From contig NZ_BMYU01000013.1 of assembly GCF_014652435.1 (NCBI RefSeq), positions 25,327-89,326 on the forward strand: a DNA stretch of 64,000 nt. The letters run 5' to 3'. The stretch is from Cognatundibacterium squillarum. Lineage in GTDB: Bacteria; Pseudomonadota; Gammaproteobacteria; Burkholderiales; Burkholderiaceae_D. This document shows positions 1-7,794 of the stretch, one piece after another (the first letter of the stretch is position 1; every line of letters begins with the position of its first letter). Made by a program: the position numbers and the translations under genes. Below the pieces are notes generated by a model. The model did no database searches, was not told the DNA's origin, and saw only the letters and a list, made by a program, of their open reading frames with translations.

Positions 1-30
1 GCTGCGAAAAAAGCGGCTGCACCGAAGTAA
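1..30 (+). CDS. 3' end of a lysine/alanine-rich basic protein (partial)
   Basis: Only the last nine codons and a TAA stop are in the window; they read AAKKAAAPK. A Lys/Ala/Pro tail of this kind is typical of histone H1-like or AlgP-like DNA-binding proteins of betaproteobacteria, but so few residues cannot settle the family. A strong rho-independent terminator follows at 117-156, which supports this being the true end of a plus-strand gene. Confidence 0.5.
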   Translation, partial: AAKKAAAPK

Positions 31-116
31 TCTGCTGATGTTTTTGTTTTCAGGTGGCAGTCAGTCTGCCTGAAAACCTGAGGCACGCAGCAAAAGGTAT
101 CTTCTGATACCAGCCC

Positions 117-156
117 AAACCGCCCGCCGGAGCCATCCGCCGGGCGGTTTGTTTTT
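117..156 (+). terminator. rho-independent terminator after the basic-protein gene
   Basis: The arms AAACCGCCCG (117-126) and CGGGCGGTTT (141-150) pair perfectly over 10 bp around a 14-nt loop and are followed by GTTTTTG. The rest of the gene-free stretch 31-447 holds a copy of the interspersed repeat (197-330) and a small GTGTGAG/CTCACAC hairpin near 383-402. Confidence 0.85.
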
Positions 157-196
157 GTCGTGTGAAACGGTAAATAAGGGGCCTGAGCAGCGTTCG

Positions 197-330
197 TTAT
201 GCAGAGGTCCGCATGTTGGGTTTGCGGAGCCCCGCACTTTCTGCCGACGACCGCCGCATTGCTGTGCTGGAATCCGCAAATAAGCCAATTCAGGCGATAT
301 CAGGCCATTTCAGGCGGCATCAGACGATCT
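197..330 (+). repeat. interspersed repeat, copy 1, with 10-bp tandem tail
   Basis: The core carries the family signature CTTTCTGCCGACGACCGCC at about 237-255, flanked by GCAGAGGTCCGCAT on the left and TGTGCTGGAATCCGCA on the right. It is the most diverged of the forward copies. Its tail is a 10-bp tandem repeat: CAGGCGATAT (291), CAGGCCATTT (301), CAGGCGGCAT (311), CAGACGATCT (321). It lies in a convergent intergenic region, 3' of both neighbouring genes. Confidence 0.75.
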
Positions 331-447
331 CTGGCTTAATCGGGAGGAAGTGGTTTTCAGGGAAGGATGTGCTGACGGAAGGTGTGAGATGCAAACTCAC
401 ACGCTGTTACGACATCGCCGCCTGCGGCAGCGATGTCAGCGTCGGAA

Positions 448-1398
448 TCAGGTACCGGTTTTTGGCTGGTCGTTGTTGTGATCTTCCGGCACGGCGACCG
501 GTGCATCTTCCTCTTTCTTGCTGAAGAATTTACGTACAGCCATGCCCAGACCAATCACACCGGCAATCGCCAGTTTGGCAAATTTGGCGAGGAAGGCGGC
601 GATGATTGCGAAGAAGCCGAGTTTTTTCGCGGCGACACCGGCAATCAGCGCAGCCAGTCCGTATTCCGCCACTTTGTCTGTCGCCGGATTAAAGTCAGCG
701 TAGCGCTTGCCTTCGTTAAACTCCAGATTATTCAGCAAAGTTTGCGCGTAGGCTTTATCTGCGCCGATCTGGCTGGCGGAAGTAATCATATTCACGCTGA
801 TATAGCCTTCGCGTCCCAGTGCATAGGTGTTGTAGTTGACGCCCGGATCAGGATCTTCCCCCTGTTTTAATTTCGCAAGAACAGACCAGACCAGACGATG
901 GCTGGCTGCGTCGTAATGCGGTGCTTCGGCCCAGCGATCCACCATAATCGCCGGAATACCCATTTTTTCGCGTTCTTTATTTTGTTCTTCCGTGCCTTCT
1001 TTCAGGCTTTTCAGCAAATCGTCGGCATTCCAGTTTTTCGCATCATCGTCTTTGATGTAACCGGATTTTTCCCATTTGGCGACCGCCATCCACTGGCCTT
1101 CGCGCGGGAAAATCAAACCCAGTGTGGTCGGGTCATTGTGATTACCCATGGCCTGCATAATGCGGCCGGCTTCCGGCATCGGAATATAAATCTGATTGGC
1201 GGGTAATTTCAGATCGGCCTGATCATTCATATGAATGACGGCAGGGCCTTCGGTTTTGACTTTCGACGCAGCATCGTAAGCAGCTTGCAGCGCTGCTGCG
1301 CGCGGATCTGCCGGTGCGGAAGACTGTTGTGCTGTTGCCGGTGCAGAAAGGCTGGCGCTGAGCAGCGCGGAAATGCTGAAAATACGCAGATAAGACAT
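448..1398 (-). CDS. DUF2167 family membrane-anchored protein
   Basis: This 316-residue protein has an N-terminal signal peptide (hydrophobic to about residue 23, cleavage likely after PATA), a long extracytoplasmic domain and a C-terminal hydrophobic segment at about residues 245-290, followed by a charged tail with KKEEDAP. The central phrases GLIFPREGQW, YNTYALGREGYISVNM and TDKVAEYGLAALI match DUF2167, an envelope family of unknown biochemical role. The ATG at 1398 has an AGGGAA ribosome site. Its 5' side is unusual: a hairpin with a U-tract ends 11 nt before the start codon, and upstream of that sits a highly folded 265-bp element. Family assignment is firm; function is unknown. Confidence 0.88.
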   Translation of the reverse strand: MSYLRIFSISALLSASLSAPATAQQSSAPADPRAAALQAAYDAASKVKTEGPAVIHMNDQADLKLPANQIYIPMPEAGRIMQAMGNHNDPTTLGLIFPREGQWMAVAKWEKSGYIKDDDAKNWNADDLLKSLKEGTEEQNKEREKMGIPAIMVDRWAEAPHYDAASHRLVWSVLAKLKQGEDPDPGVNYNTYALGREGYISVNMITSASQIGADKAYAQTLLNNLEFNEGKRYADFNPATDKVAEYGLAALIAGVAAKKLGFFAIIAAFLAKFAKLAIAGVIGLGMAVRKFFSKKEEDAPVAVPEDHNNDQPKTGT

Positions 1399-1409
1399 GG
1401 TTTTCCCTG

Positions 1410-1439
1410 AAAAAAAGACGCCGGTACATTGCCGGCGTC
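1410..1439 (-). promoter_or_regulatory. terminator/attenuator-like hairpin in the DUF2167 leader
   Basis: On the minus strand GACGCCGG and CCGGCGTC form an 8-bp stem with a 7-nt loop (1417-1439), followed by seven T (1416-1410). The DUF2167 Shine-Dalgarno sequence and ATG come directly after it. As a plain terminator for aroG it would leave little room for a separate DUF2167 promoter, so an attenuator or a 5' stabilising hairpin is possible. A TATAAA on the minus strand near 1450-1456 could be a -10 box giving a start just before the hairpin, but no good -35 box accompanies it. Confidence 0.6.
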
Positions 1440-1457
1440 ATGTCAACAATTTATAGG

Positions 1458-1722
1458 AACTCATTTCATCAATAGCCACGAGTGCGAACGCGGGGTGCCG
1501 GGATGCAGTGCGCGGCGTCGTTGCGCAGCACAGGCTGGTGCCTGTGCAAGCGACGCAACAAAGCAATGCGCCCGGCACCTCCGTTCCCGGAGGGTTTGCC
1601 TCATAGCGCACGCTGGACAGCGTTGGACGCGTTGTGAATAGCACCGCTATTCACTGCCTTGTCCGCCTTGCCAGCCTGCGCTATGAGTCAAACGCATCTC
1701 GCGGGTATTGATGTAATGAGTT
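1458..1722. repeat. 265-bp multi-branched palindromic element (MITE-like or structured RNA)
   Basis: The ends form a 30-bp imperfect inverted repeat: 1458-1487, beginning AACTCATTTCATCAATA, against 1693-1722, which reads AACTCATTACATCAATA on the other strand. Inside are at least three further hairpins. One has outer arms GTGCCGGG/CCCGGCAC (1495-1578) and an inner GCACAGGC/GCCTGTGC. A second is CCTCCG/CGGAGG (1578-1593). The third has outer arms CTCATAGCGCA/TGCGCTATGAG (1600-1687) and an inner perfect GTGAATAGC/GCTATTCAC (1634-1654). I see no target-site duplication and no convincing coding frame. Together with the flanking hairpins it fills the 417-bp gap between aroG and the DUF2167 gene. 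Confidence 0.7.
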
Positions 1723-1740
1723 CGTACACCATCTTTGTGC

Positions 1741-1767
1741 AGATTGCATAATATTTGCAATCTTTTT
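1741..1767 (+). terminator. hairpin with T-run bordering the folded element
   Basis: AGATTGCA (1741-1748) pairs with TGCAATCT (1756-1763) and is followed by TTTTT on the plus strand. No plus-strand gene precedes it, so it would end a plus-strand transcript of the folded element at 1458-1722, if one exists. It has no T-run in the minus direction and so is not an obvious aroG terminator. Confidence 0.5.
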
Positions 1768-1815
1768 AAGATAAATTGTTGTTTCTTTATCAGGTGAATG
1801 TTGCACTGAAAAAGT

Positions 1816-2877
1816 TCAGGCTTTTTTCGCACTGCGCAGACGTTCTGCGGCGTAGCGCAGCATGGTGACGGTCGTTTCCCAGTCCACGCAGGCATCCGTG
1901 ACTGAGCAACCGTATTTCAGCTGGCTCAGATCCGCCGGAATCGACTGATTACCGGCTGCCAGATTGGATTCAATCATGACGCCGACAATGTTCTGATTAC
2001 CGTTCGCGATCTGATTGACCACATCCGCCATCACCAGCGGCTGCAGCTCCGGTTTTTTGTAGCTGTTCGCGTGCGAGCAATCGATCACGATATTCGGCGG
2101 CAGTTTGGCTTTCACCAGCGCCTGCTGCGCCATCGCCACGGAAACCGTGTCGTAATTCGGACGGTCACCACCGCCGCGCAACACCACGTGGCCATGCGGA
2201 TTACCGCTGGTGCGGACGATGGACACACGGCCTTGCGCATTTAAACCGAGGAAAGAATGCGGATGTGATGCCGACAGAATCGCATTGATCGCGATGCCGA
2301 TGTCACCGTCAGTACCGTTTTTAAAGCCAACCGGCGTGGATAAACCGGACGACATTTCGCGGTGGGTCTGGGATTCGGTAGTACGTGCGCCAATCGCTGT
2401 CCATGCAATCAGGTCGCCCAGGTATTGCGGGGAAATCGGGTCCAGCGCTTCCGTTGCCGTTGGCAGACCGAGTTCACAGACATCCAGCAGGAACTGACGT
2501 GCTTTTTCCATGCCTTCATCCACGCGGAAAGAATCATCCATATAAGGATCATTGATGAAGCCTTTCCAGCCGGTGGTGGTGCGTGGTTTTTCAAAATACA
2601 CGCGCATGACCAGCACCATCACATCTTCCAGTTCTGCCTGCAGGGCTTTCAGACGGCGGGCGTAATCCAGACCGGCAACCGGATCATGAATCGAGCAAGG
2701 GCCGACCACGACAAACAGACGCGGATCTTTGCGTTCCAGAATGGCACGCAGTGTATTGCGGCTTTGTTCTACTACGCTGCCGGCAGTTTCGCTGAGCGGC
2801 AGTTTGGCGTGCAGTTCTTCAGGCGTCGGCATATTGTCGAACGCACTGACGTTAATGTTTTCCAGAATTTGTGTCAT
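1816..2877 (-). CDS. aroG: 3-deoxy-7-phosphoheptulonate (DAHP) synthase, class I
   Basis: It condenses phosphoenolpyruvate and erythrose 4-phosphate to DAHP, the first step of the shikimate pathway. The 353 residues match the E. coli AroF/G/H type: N-terminal PTPEELHAKLPLS, then VVVGPCSIHDP (about 57-67), MRVYFEKPRTTTGWKG (about 91-106), GARTTESQTHREM (about 164-176), VDCSH-type IVIDCSHANSYKKP (about 264-277) and the terminal YGCSVTDACVDWETT. These contain the known substrate and metal residues of the family. The isoenzyme (Phe-, Tyr- or Trp-sensitive) cannot be read safely. The ATG at 2877 is supported by the family N-terminus. It stands alone, with the folded element downstream. Confidence 0.95.
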   Translation of the reverse strand: MTQILENINVSAFDNMPTPEELHAKLPLSETAGSVVEQSRNTLRAILERKDPRLFVVVGPCSIHDPVAGLDYARRLKALQAELEDVMVLVMRVYFEKPRTTTGWKGFINDPYMDDSFRVDEGMEKARQFLLDVCELGLPTATEALDPISPQYLGDLIAWTAIGARTTESQTHREMSSGLSTPVGFKNGTDGDIGIAINAILSASHPHSFLGLNAQGRVSIVRTSGNPHGHVVLRGGGDRPNYDTVSVAMAQQALVKAKLPPNIVIDCSHANSYKKPELQPLVMADVVNQIANGNQNIVGVMIESNLAAGNQSIPADLSQLKYGCSVTDACVDWETTVTMLRYAAERLRSAKKA

Positions 2878-3348
2878 GTTAAATACAATCTTTAAAAATA
2901 AATGCAGTCAGTCCGGACTGCATATCAGCCGTGACCCGTGTTCGCAGTCAGCGCGGGATACGGATGAAATGAAGTCTGTGACTTCTGCGGTTCATCAGAG
3001 CATGTTTGCCGTGTCAGCCATGGATAATGGCTTCTGTGCTGCCTGACCCGGGTTCCGGGCTGCGCAGGGTGGAGCGAGGGGCTGGCCCTTACTGGCAGAG
3101 TGGCCGTTCAGTCTGTGGCGGGTAGTCACAGCTTACGGTTCTAATCCACATTATTGCCCGAATTCCTGATGCGGCGCAAAAAGCTGTGTAATCCACAACC
3201 CGGCAGCAGAAAGCGGTCACAGCTTTGTTGTAAAACCGTTGTTTACGCGGCGGTTCAGAGGCAACTGCTGCGGCACAAAATCCGCTGATCTGTTTTCCCT
3301 GTTTCGCTTTGCCTGTGGAACAATACCAGTTTTTTGCAGGAACTGCAG
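2878..3348. other. intergenic region between divergent aroG and the dioxygenase gene
   Basis: No coding frame, RNA gene or repeat copy is recognised in these 471 bp. A CCCGG-GTT-CCGGG hairpin near 3047-3060 and the twice-occurring TAATCCACA (about 3141 and 3189) are the only local structures I see. It presumably holds the promoters of both divergent genes, but no clear -35/-10 pair stands out. Confidence 0.4.
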
Positions 3349-4110
3349 ATGTTGAACCCTACACAGATCGCATTCTTCCGTGAGCATGGCTATCTGGTGC
3401 TGCCGGGTCTGGCAGACCAGACATTTTGCCGGCAGCTTATTGCAGATGCACAAGCGGCGCTGGCGGCCCACAGCGGCGAGATCGAATATGAAGCCGATAC
3501 CCGCTACCCGGGCGCACCGGCATCGCGTGATGCGGAAGGTGGCATGACAGCACGACGTTTGCTGCAAGCGTATGCGCGCAGTCCGCAACTGGCGCAGTGG
3601 GCGACAGGGCCGCAGCTGGCAGCACCGCTGATCAGTCTGCTCGGTGAAGGCGCGGCATTGTCGCAGGCGCATCACAATTGCATGATGACCAAGCAGCCGC
3701 AGTATTCCACCGCCACCGGCTGGCACCGCGACAGCCGTTACTGGCAGTTTGCGCGCGCGGATCTGGTCTCTGCATGGCTTGCTTTAGGCAACGAAACAGT
3801 GGAAAACGGTTGTCTCTGGGTGATACCGGGAACACACAAACTGACGCTGCATGAAGGTCAGCTCGATGATTTGCAGTTTCTGAAAAAAGATCATCCGGAC
3901 AATCAGGATTTACTGAAACAGGCCGTGGCCGTGCCGTTGCAGCAGGGTGATGTGCTGTTGTTCCACAGCCAGTTATTTCACGCCGCAGGAAATAACCAGA
4001 CACAGCAAACGAAATTCTCGCTGGTGTTCACGTATCATGCCGCAGATAACCCGCCAGTGCCGGGCAGTCGTTCTGCCCGCCTGCCGGATATTCCGCTGAC
4101 CCTGAACTGA
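3349..4110 (+). CDS. phytanoyl-CoA dioxygenase (PhyH) family protein
   Basis: This is a non-haem Fe(II)/2-oxoglutarate-dependent oxygenase of 253 residues. The iron-binding H-x-D lies in GWHRDSRYW (near residue 127), and the distal histidine is in SQLFHAAGNN (near residue 212), followed by a conserved Lys/Ser stretch. The N-terminal FFREHGYLVLPGL is characteristic of PhyH. The substrate cannot be predicted. The ATG at 3349 is preferred because AGGAA sits 6 nt upstream; a TTG in frame at 3334 is less likely. The next gene starts 6 nt after the stop, so the two are probably co-transcribed. Confidence 0.85.
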   Translation: MLNPTQIAFFREHGYLVLPGLADQTFCRQLIADAQAALAAHSGEIEYEADTRYPGAPASRDAEGGMTARRLLQAYARSPQLAQWATGPQLAAPLISLLGEGAALSQAHHNCMMTKQPQYSTATGWHRDSRYWQFARADLVSAWLALGNETVENGCLWVIPGTHKLTLHEGQLDDLQFLKKDHPDNQDLLKQAVAVPLQQGDVLLFHSQLFHAAGNNQTQQTKFSLVFTYHAADNPPVPGSRSARLPDIPLTLN

Positions 4111-4116
4111 ATCTGT

Positions 4117-4980
4117 ATGCTGCCTGCACGACTTATCTGCCTGCTGAGTTTCACCCTGCTGCATAAGGTGGCTGGCGCAGCATTGCAAACCGTGCCGTTG
4201 TGTCAGGGCTTATCGCTGGACATTCTGCCACCGGCGCAGCGTGCGCAGCAGCCGGCACCGGTTGTGCTGGTTGTGCACGGTGGTGGATGGATAGGCGGCA
4301 GCCGTCAGGATTATCCGGAATTGCTGCAATGGCTGAGTCAGCAAGGTTATGTTGCAGCGGCCGCCGAATACCGGCTGGCACCGGCTGCACGCTTTCCGGC
4401 GCAGATTGAAGATATGAAGTGCGTGCTGGGCTGGTTGCAGCAACATGCGGAGCAATACGGTGGCGATAGCAAACGCATGGCCGGTATCGGAATTTCTGCG
4501 GGAGCGCACTTGCTGGCCTTGTCGCAAACCACGCCCGGTCAGTGGGAAGCGCAAAAGAACGCTCCCTTGCGTTGCGCAGCATTGCACGGCGCGCCGCTGG
4601 ATTTGCCCGCCTGGTGGCAAAGCGCTGATCCGGACAGGCAGGACTTAATGTCACCGCGTGTGATGCTGAAAGCGCTGACAGGTGCAGCGTACCCGCAGGC
4701 TGCATCCTTGTACCGGCAAGCCAGTCCGCAATGGCAGCTGGAACAAAGACGCGCTGCAGCGTCGCAAAACGCGAGGCTGCCTGCGCTGTTACTGATACAC
4801 GGCGAGCAAGATCAGACCGTACCACTTCTGCAATCACAACGCTACGCCGCACGCTATCAGCAAGCCGGCGGGCGCGCAGAGCTCTATGCTTTGCCCGATA
4901 CCGGACACATAGGATTCGGTACGCACGGGCGCAGCGTCGCAGAAAAGCTACGACAATTCCTGCAAAGCTGCACGAAATAA
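4117..4980 (+). CDS. secreted alpha/beta hydrolase, HSL/esterase type
   Basis: This 287-residue protein has an N-terminal signal peptide (hydrophobic to about residue 21, ending VAGA). The oxyanion-hole HGGGW (about 54-58), the nucleophile elbow GISAGAHL (Ser about 127), the acid in HGEQDQTVP and the histidine in DTGHIGF complete an esterase/lipase catalytic triad of the hormone-sensitive-lipase-like family. It follows the PhyH-type oxygenase by 6 nt, which suggests one transcript and perhaps a shared substrate. The substrate is unknown. Confidence 0.85.
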   Translation: MLPARLICLLSFTLLHKVAGAALQTVPLCQGLSLDILPPAQRAQQPAPVVLVVHGGGWIGGSRQDYPELLQWLSQQGYVAAAAEYRLAPAARFPAQIEDMKCVLGWLQQHAEQYGGDSKRMAGIGISAGAHLLALSQTTPGQWEAQKNAPLRCAALHGAPLDLPAWWQSADPDRQDLMSPRVMLKALTGAAYPQAASLYRQASPQWQLEQRRAAASQNARLPALLLIHGEQDQTVPLLQSQRYAARYQQAGGRAELYALPDTGHIGFGTHGRSVAEKLRQFLQSCTK

Positions 4981-5057
4981 GCGCAGATATCCGTCATTCA
5001 GCCGATTTACGCACACTCTGTGACAGAATCAGTGCATTCTTTTTGCATCTGATTCCT

Positions 5058-5855
5058 ATGCGTGCTGCGTTTTTGCGAAATTTGCAAGCTATACCCTTTG
5101 TGCGGTTTTTGGCCTTTATAAGCTTGCTTTGTATGGCATTTCCGACAGCAGCACTGGAATATCAGGTTTTCACGCAAGAAATGCCTAACGGTCGCTGTGC
5201 AGGTCCGATGCCCTCAGATAAGACCAGTAATTTGCTGGATTTCATCAGCTTAGCTGAACAAATTCAGTTGAAACGGGTGTGCGTGCCCTGGCCACGTGCG
5301 TTAAAGATGCTTGAGCAGGGAGAGGGCTTGATTTTCGGCATCAGTAAAAACAAAGAGCGTGAGAAAACCCTGCATTACTCACAACCCGTTGTGATGCGGT
5401 ATATCTTTGTGGTGACCCGCGCAGATGCCCAGTTTCCGGCCAAGAATTTGCAGGACTTAAAAGGCAAGGTGATTGGTGTGCCACGCGGCGTCCAGTTCAG
5501 CGACGAATTCGAAATGATGCGTGATAAAGTATTTAAGCTGGAAAATGATCATCCCCAGCCTTTATCAAGAATTTATAAGTTGTTATTTAAAAGGATGGAT
5601 GCGGCACTGTTTGCTAGTCCGGTTGCAAATCCTGTGTGGATCGAGCGTCGTTTGCAGGCGATACGTGATCAGCAGCCCGTTGATGCCGGTGGACTGGATG
5701 ATGTCAAACTGGTCGCGTCGCCGGAACCACTGATGGCCGATACCCTGCATTTTGCGATTCGCGCTGATAAAGATCAGGGCATTATTGATCAGATTAATCA
5801 CGGCTTAATGCGTGCCCGCAAAGCCGGCATTCTGGATGAGCCGCCGGGGAAATGA
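5058..5855 (+). CDS. periplasmic substrate-binding protein, SBP_bac_3 type, orphan
   Basis: The 265-residue protein has a signal peptide of about 34 residues (MRAAFLRN, a hydrophobic core, then TAALEYQ). The body has the pattern of family-3 solute-binding proteins: VFTQEMPNG near the N-terminus, AKNLQDLKGKVIGVPRGVQF as the inter-domain hinge, and a C-terminal LHFAIRADKDQGIIDQIN. Amino acids or related compounds are usual ligands. No permease or ATPase gene is adjacent, so it may serve a distant transporter or act as a sensor. The ATG at 5058 was chosen because it begins the signal peptide; the frame is open far upstream but that part is a shadow of the hydrolase gene. Confidence 0.8.
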   Translation: MRAAFLRNLQAIPFVRFLAFISLLCMAFPTAALEYQVFTQEMPNGRCAGPMPSDKTSNLLDFISLAEQIQLKRVCVPWPRALKMLEQGEGLIFGISKNKEREKTLHYSQPVVMRYIFVVTRADAQFPAKNLQDLKGKVIGVPRGVQFSDEFEMMRDKVFKLENDHPQPLSRIYKLLFKRMDAALFASPVANPVWIERRLQAIRDQQPVDAGGLDDVKLVASPEPLMADTLHFAIRADKDQGIIDQINHGLMRARKAGILDEPPGK

Positions 5856-5870
5856 GTTATCGCCGGATAC

Positions 5871-5902
5871 AAAAAAGCACGCTTTTCAGCGTGCTTTTTT
5901 AA
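5871..5902. terminator. bidirectional rho-independent terminator
   Basis: AAAAAAGCACGC and GCGTGCTTTTTT pair around a short TTTTCA loop. It lies between the convergent binding-protein gene and lysA, with A and T runs on both sides, so it can serve both. Confidence 0.9.
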
Positions 5903-5962
5903 TTACGCATGGAATGCTGATCGGTATTTCAAAATATCAATAAAAATATTGATAATTAAAAA

Positions 5963-7210
5963 TCAGATGCCGGTTTCCAGGGCGATCAATTCCTGTATTG
6001 TCTGGCGACGGCGTATCAGTTTTACCTGATCCTGCTCTACCAGAATTTCCGGCAGCAGCGGCCGCGAATTGTAATTTGAAGACATGCTGGCACCGTAAGC
6101 ACCGGCATCGTGGAACACCAGTAGATCACCGATTTCTGCTGCCGGCAGATTTTGTGTCGTCACCACGCCGCCGTCTTCCTGCGTGAAGACGTCGCCGGAT
6201 TCGCACAGCGGACCAGCCACCACGGTTGGTTGCAATGCGCCTGTGCGTTCCTGCCCGTCGCGGGTGCAGACGCTGATGCGATGATAACTGCCGTACATCG
6301 CCGGACGCGCCAGATCATTAAAGCCTGCATCCACCAGCGCGAAGAAATTATTGCCCGCCTGCTTTTGCGCACGCAATTCCGCCACCAGCAAACCGGATTC
6401 GGCCACCAGAAAACGGCCCGGTTCAATTTCCATACTGACCGCATGACCAAGATGCGCTTCGATTTCACGGCGGGCTGCCTGCCAGACCGTAAAATAGTGA
6501 TCGGTATCGACTTCCGCTTCACCATCGCGGTAAGGAATCGACAAACCGCCACCGACGGAAATCGCTTTCAGATCTCGTCCCAGCGATTTAACTTGTGCCA
6601 CCATCGCATCACCCACGGTTTGCAAATGGCTGTAATCCACGCCGGAACCTATGTGCATATGCAGGCCCTGCAGTTGCAAGCCATACTGATCAATAATTGC
6701 CAGTGCCTGATCCAGATGACTGTGCCAGATGCCGTGTTTGCTTTGCTCACCACCGGTATTGGTTTTACGGCTGTGGCCATGACCAAAACCGGGGTTAATA
6801 CGCAGCCACACCGGATGGCCGGGTCTGGCTTTGCCGAGTTGTTCCAGCATTTGCGGGCTGCCGCAGTTAACCGGAATATTCAGTTCTGTCACGCGCTGTA
6901 TCGCTGCCTGATCCAGCACGTCGGCGGTGAACACAATCGGTGCATGATCTGCTGATGCCAGCGGATCAAAACCCGCTGCCAGCGCACGCTCCACTTCGCC
7001 CAGCGACACGGAATCGACCAGTACGCCTTCTTCGCGCATTAATTGCAGAATGTGAATATTGCTGCAGGCTTTCTGCGCGAAGCGAATCACATCAAACGCA
7101 CGCAGGCGTGCAATCTGTGCGCGGATCACGCTCGCGTCATATACCCAGTACGGTGTCTGATACTGATCGGCAAGGCTGGCCAGCTGGCTGGCGGAGAGGC
7201 GGGCTTTCAT
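5963..7210 (-). CDS. lysA: diaminopimelate decarboxylase
   Basis: It converts meso-diaminopimelate to L-lysine, the last step of lysine synthesis, using pyridoxal phosphate. The 415 residues show the fold-III decarboxylase pattern: the PLP lysine in RFAQKACSN (near residue 46), HMHIGSG, SVGGGLSIPY, the EPGR motif in MEIEPGRFLVAESG and, near the C-terminus, GPLCESGDVF followed by DAGAYGASMSSNYNSRP, where the Cys of GPLCESGD belongs to the active site. The ATG at 7210 has a clear AAGGAAA site. It is divergent from an Lrp/AsnC-type regulator 129 bp away, which may control it. Confidence 0.95.
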   Translation of the reverse strand: MKARLSASQLASLADQYQTPYWVYDASVIRAQIARLRAFDVIRFAQKACSNIHILQLMREEGVLVDSVSLGEVERALAAGFDPLASADHAPIVFTADVLDQAAIQRVTELNIPVNCGSPQMLEQLGKARPGHPVWLRINPGFGHGHSRKTNTGGEQSKHGIWHSHLDQALAIIDQYGLQLQGLHMHIGSGVDYSHLQTVGDAMVAQVKSLGRDLKAISVGGGLSIPYRDGEAEVDTDHYFTVWQAARREIEAHLGHAVSMEIEPGRFLVAESGLLVAELRAQKQAGNNFFALVDAGFNDLARPAMYGSYHRISVCTRDGQERTGALQPTVVAGPLCESGDVFTQEDGGVVTTQNLPAAEIGDLLVFHDAGAYGASMSSNYNSRPLLPEILVEQDQVKLIRRRQTIQELIALETGI

Positions 7211-7339
7211 GGTTTTCCTTGAAATTCGAAGCAAGTGTTGTACGCTACTCTAACAATTTGCACCCGATGCTTGAATAGGATTTCATAAGTGATCAGGCTC
7301 TGATAATGTGTACTCATCGGGAAAAACGGTGATTTGCTT

Positions 7340-7786
7340 ATGAATTCCAAAATCGATCAGTTTGATCAGAAAATTTTGTCTTTATTGCAGCAAGATGCCC
7401 GTATGTCACATGCGGAAATCGGGCGGCAGGTGCATCTGAGTCAGCCCGCCGTGTCAGAGCGCATACGCAGGCTGGAATCCAGTGGCGTGATTCGCGGTTA
7501 CCGTGCAGAAGTCGATCCGAAAGCCTTCGGCTATCAGATGACGGCGATGATCCGGATTTCGACGCAGCAGGGCAGACCGTACACGCAATACGTGACGCAA
7601 AGTCCGGAAATTATTGATTGCTACACCGTGACCGGCGAAGATGGTTGTGTGATGAAAGTGCTGGCAACGGATGTGGAACATTTGCAGCGCCTGATCAATC
7701 AGCTGAATGCGTTTGGCTCGACATCGACCGCGATTGTGCTGACCACGCATGTGAACGGCAAAGTGATTACACCGCCTTCCGTTTAG
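7340..7786 (+). CDS. Lrp/AsnC family transcriptional regulator
   Basis: This 148-residue protein has the AsnC-type N-terminal helix-turn-helix (KIDQFDQKILSLLQQDARMSHAEIG, recognition helix LSQPAVSERIRRLES) and a C-terminal RAM ligand domain (YRAEVDPKAFGYQMTAMIRI through VTGEDGCVMKVLATD). Such proteins sense amino acids. The divergent position next to lysA suggests lysine or a precursor as ligand and lysA as target; that is inference. The ATG at 7340 is used rather than the TTG at 7334. Its stop overlaps the TAGGAG ribosome site of the next gene, so the two are coupled or co-transcribed. Confidence 0.9.
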   Translation: MNSKIDQFDQKILSLLQQDARMSHAEIGRQVHLSQPAVSERIRRLESSGVIRGYRAEVDPKAFGYQMTAMIRISTQQGRPYTQYVTQSPEIIDCYTVTGEDGCVMKVLATDVEHLQRLINQLNAFGSTSTAIVLTTHVNGKVITPPSV

Positions 7787-7794
7787 GAGTTTTG

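Noticed and set aside
1458..1722. tmRNA or 6S RNA gene
   Set aside because: No tRNA-like acceptor end or tag frame for tmRNA, and the branched plan lacks the single long rod with a central bubble of 6S RNA.
4151..4852. 233-codon open frame antisense to the esterase gene
   Set aside because: Ala/Arg-rich shadow frame opposite an intact catalytic triad.
6152..6955. 267-codon plus-strand frame opposite lysA
   Set aside because: Shadow of lysA; no family pattern and no ribosome site.
7211..7339. Lysine riboswitch before lysA
   Set aside because: The 129-bp region is too short for the large lysine aptamer and shows no matching helices; a neighbouring Lrp-type regulator is a simpler control.
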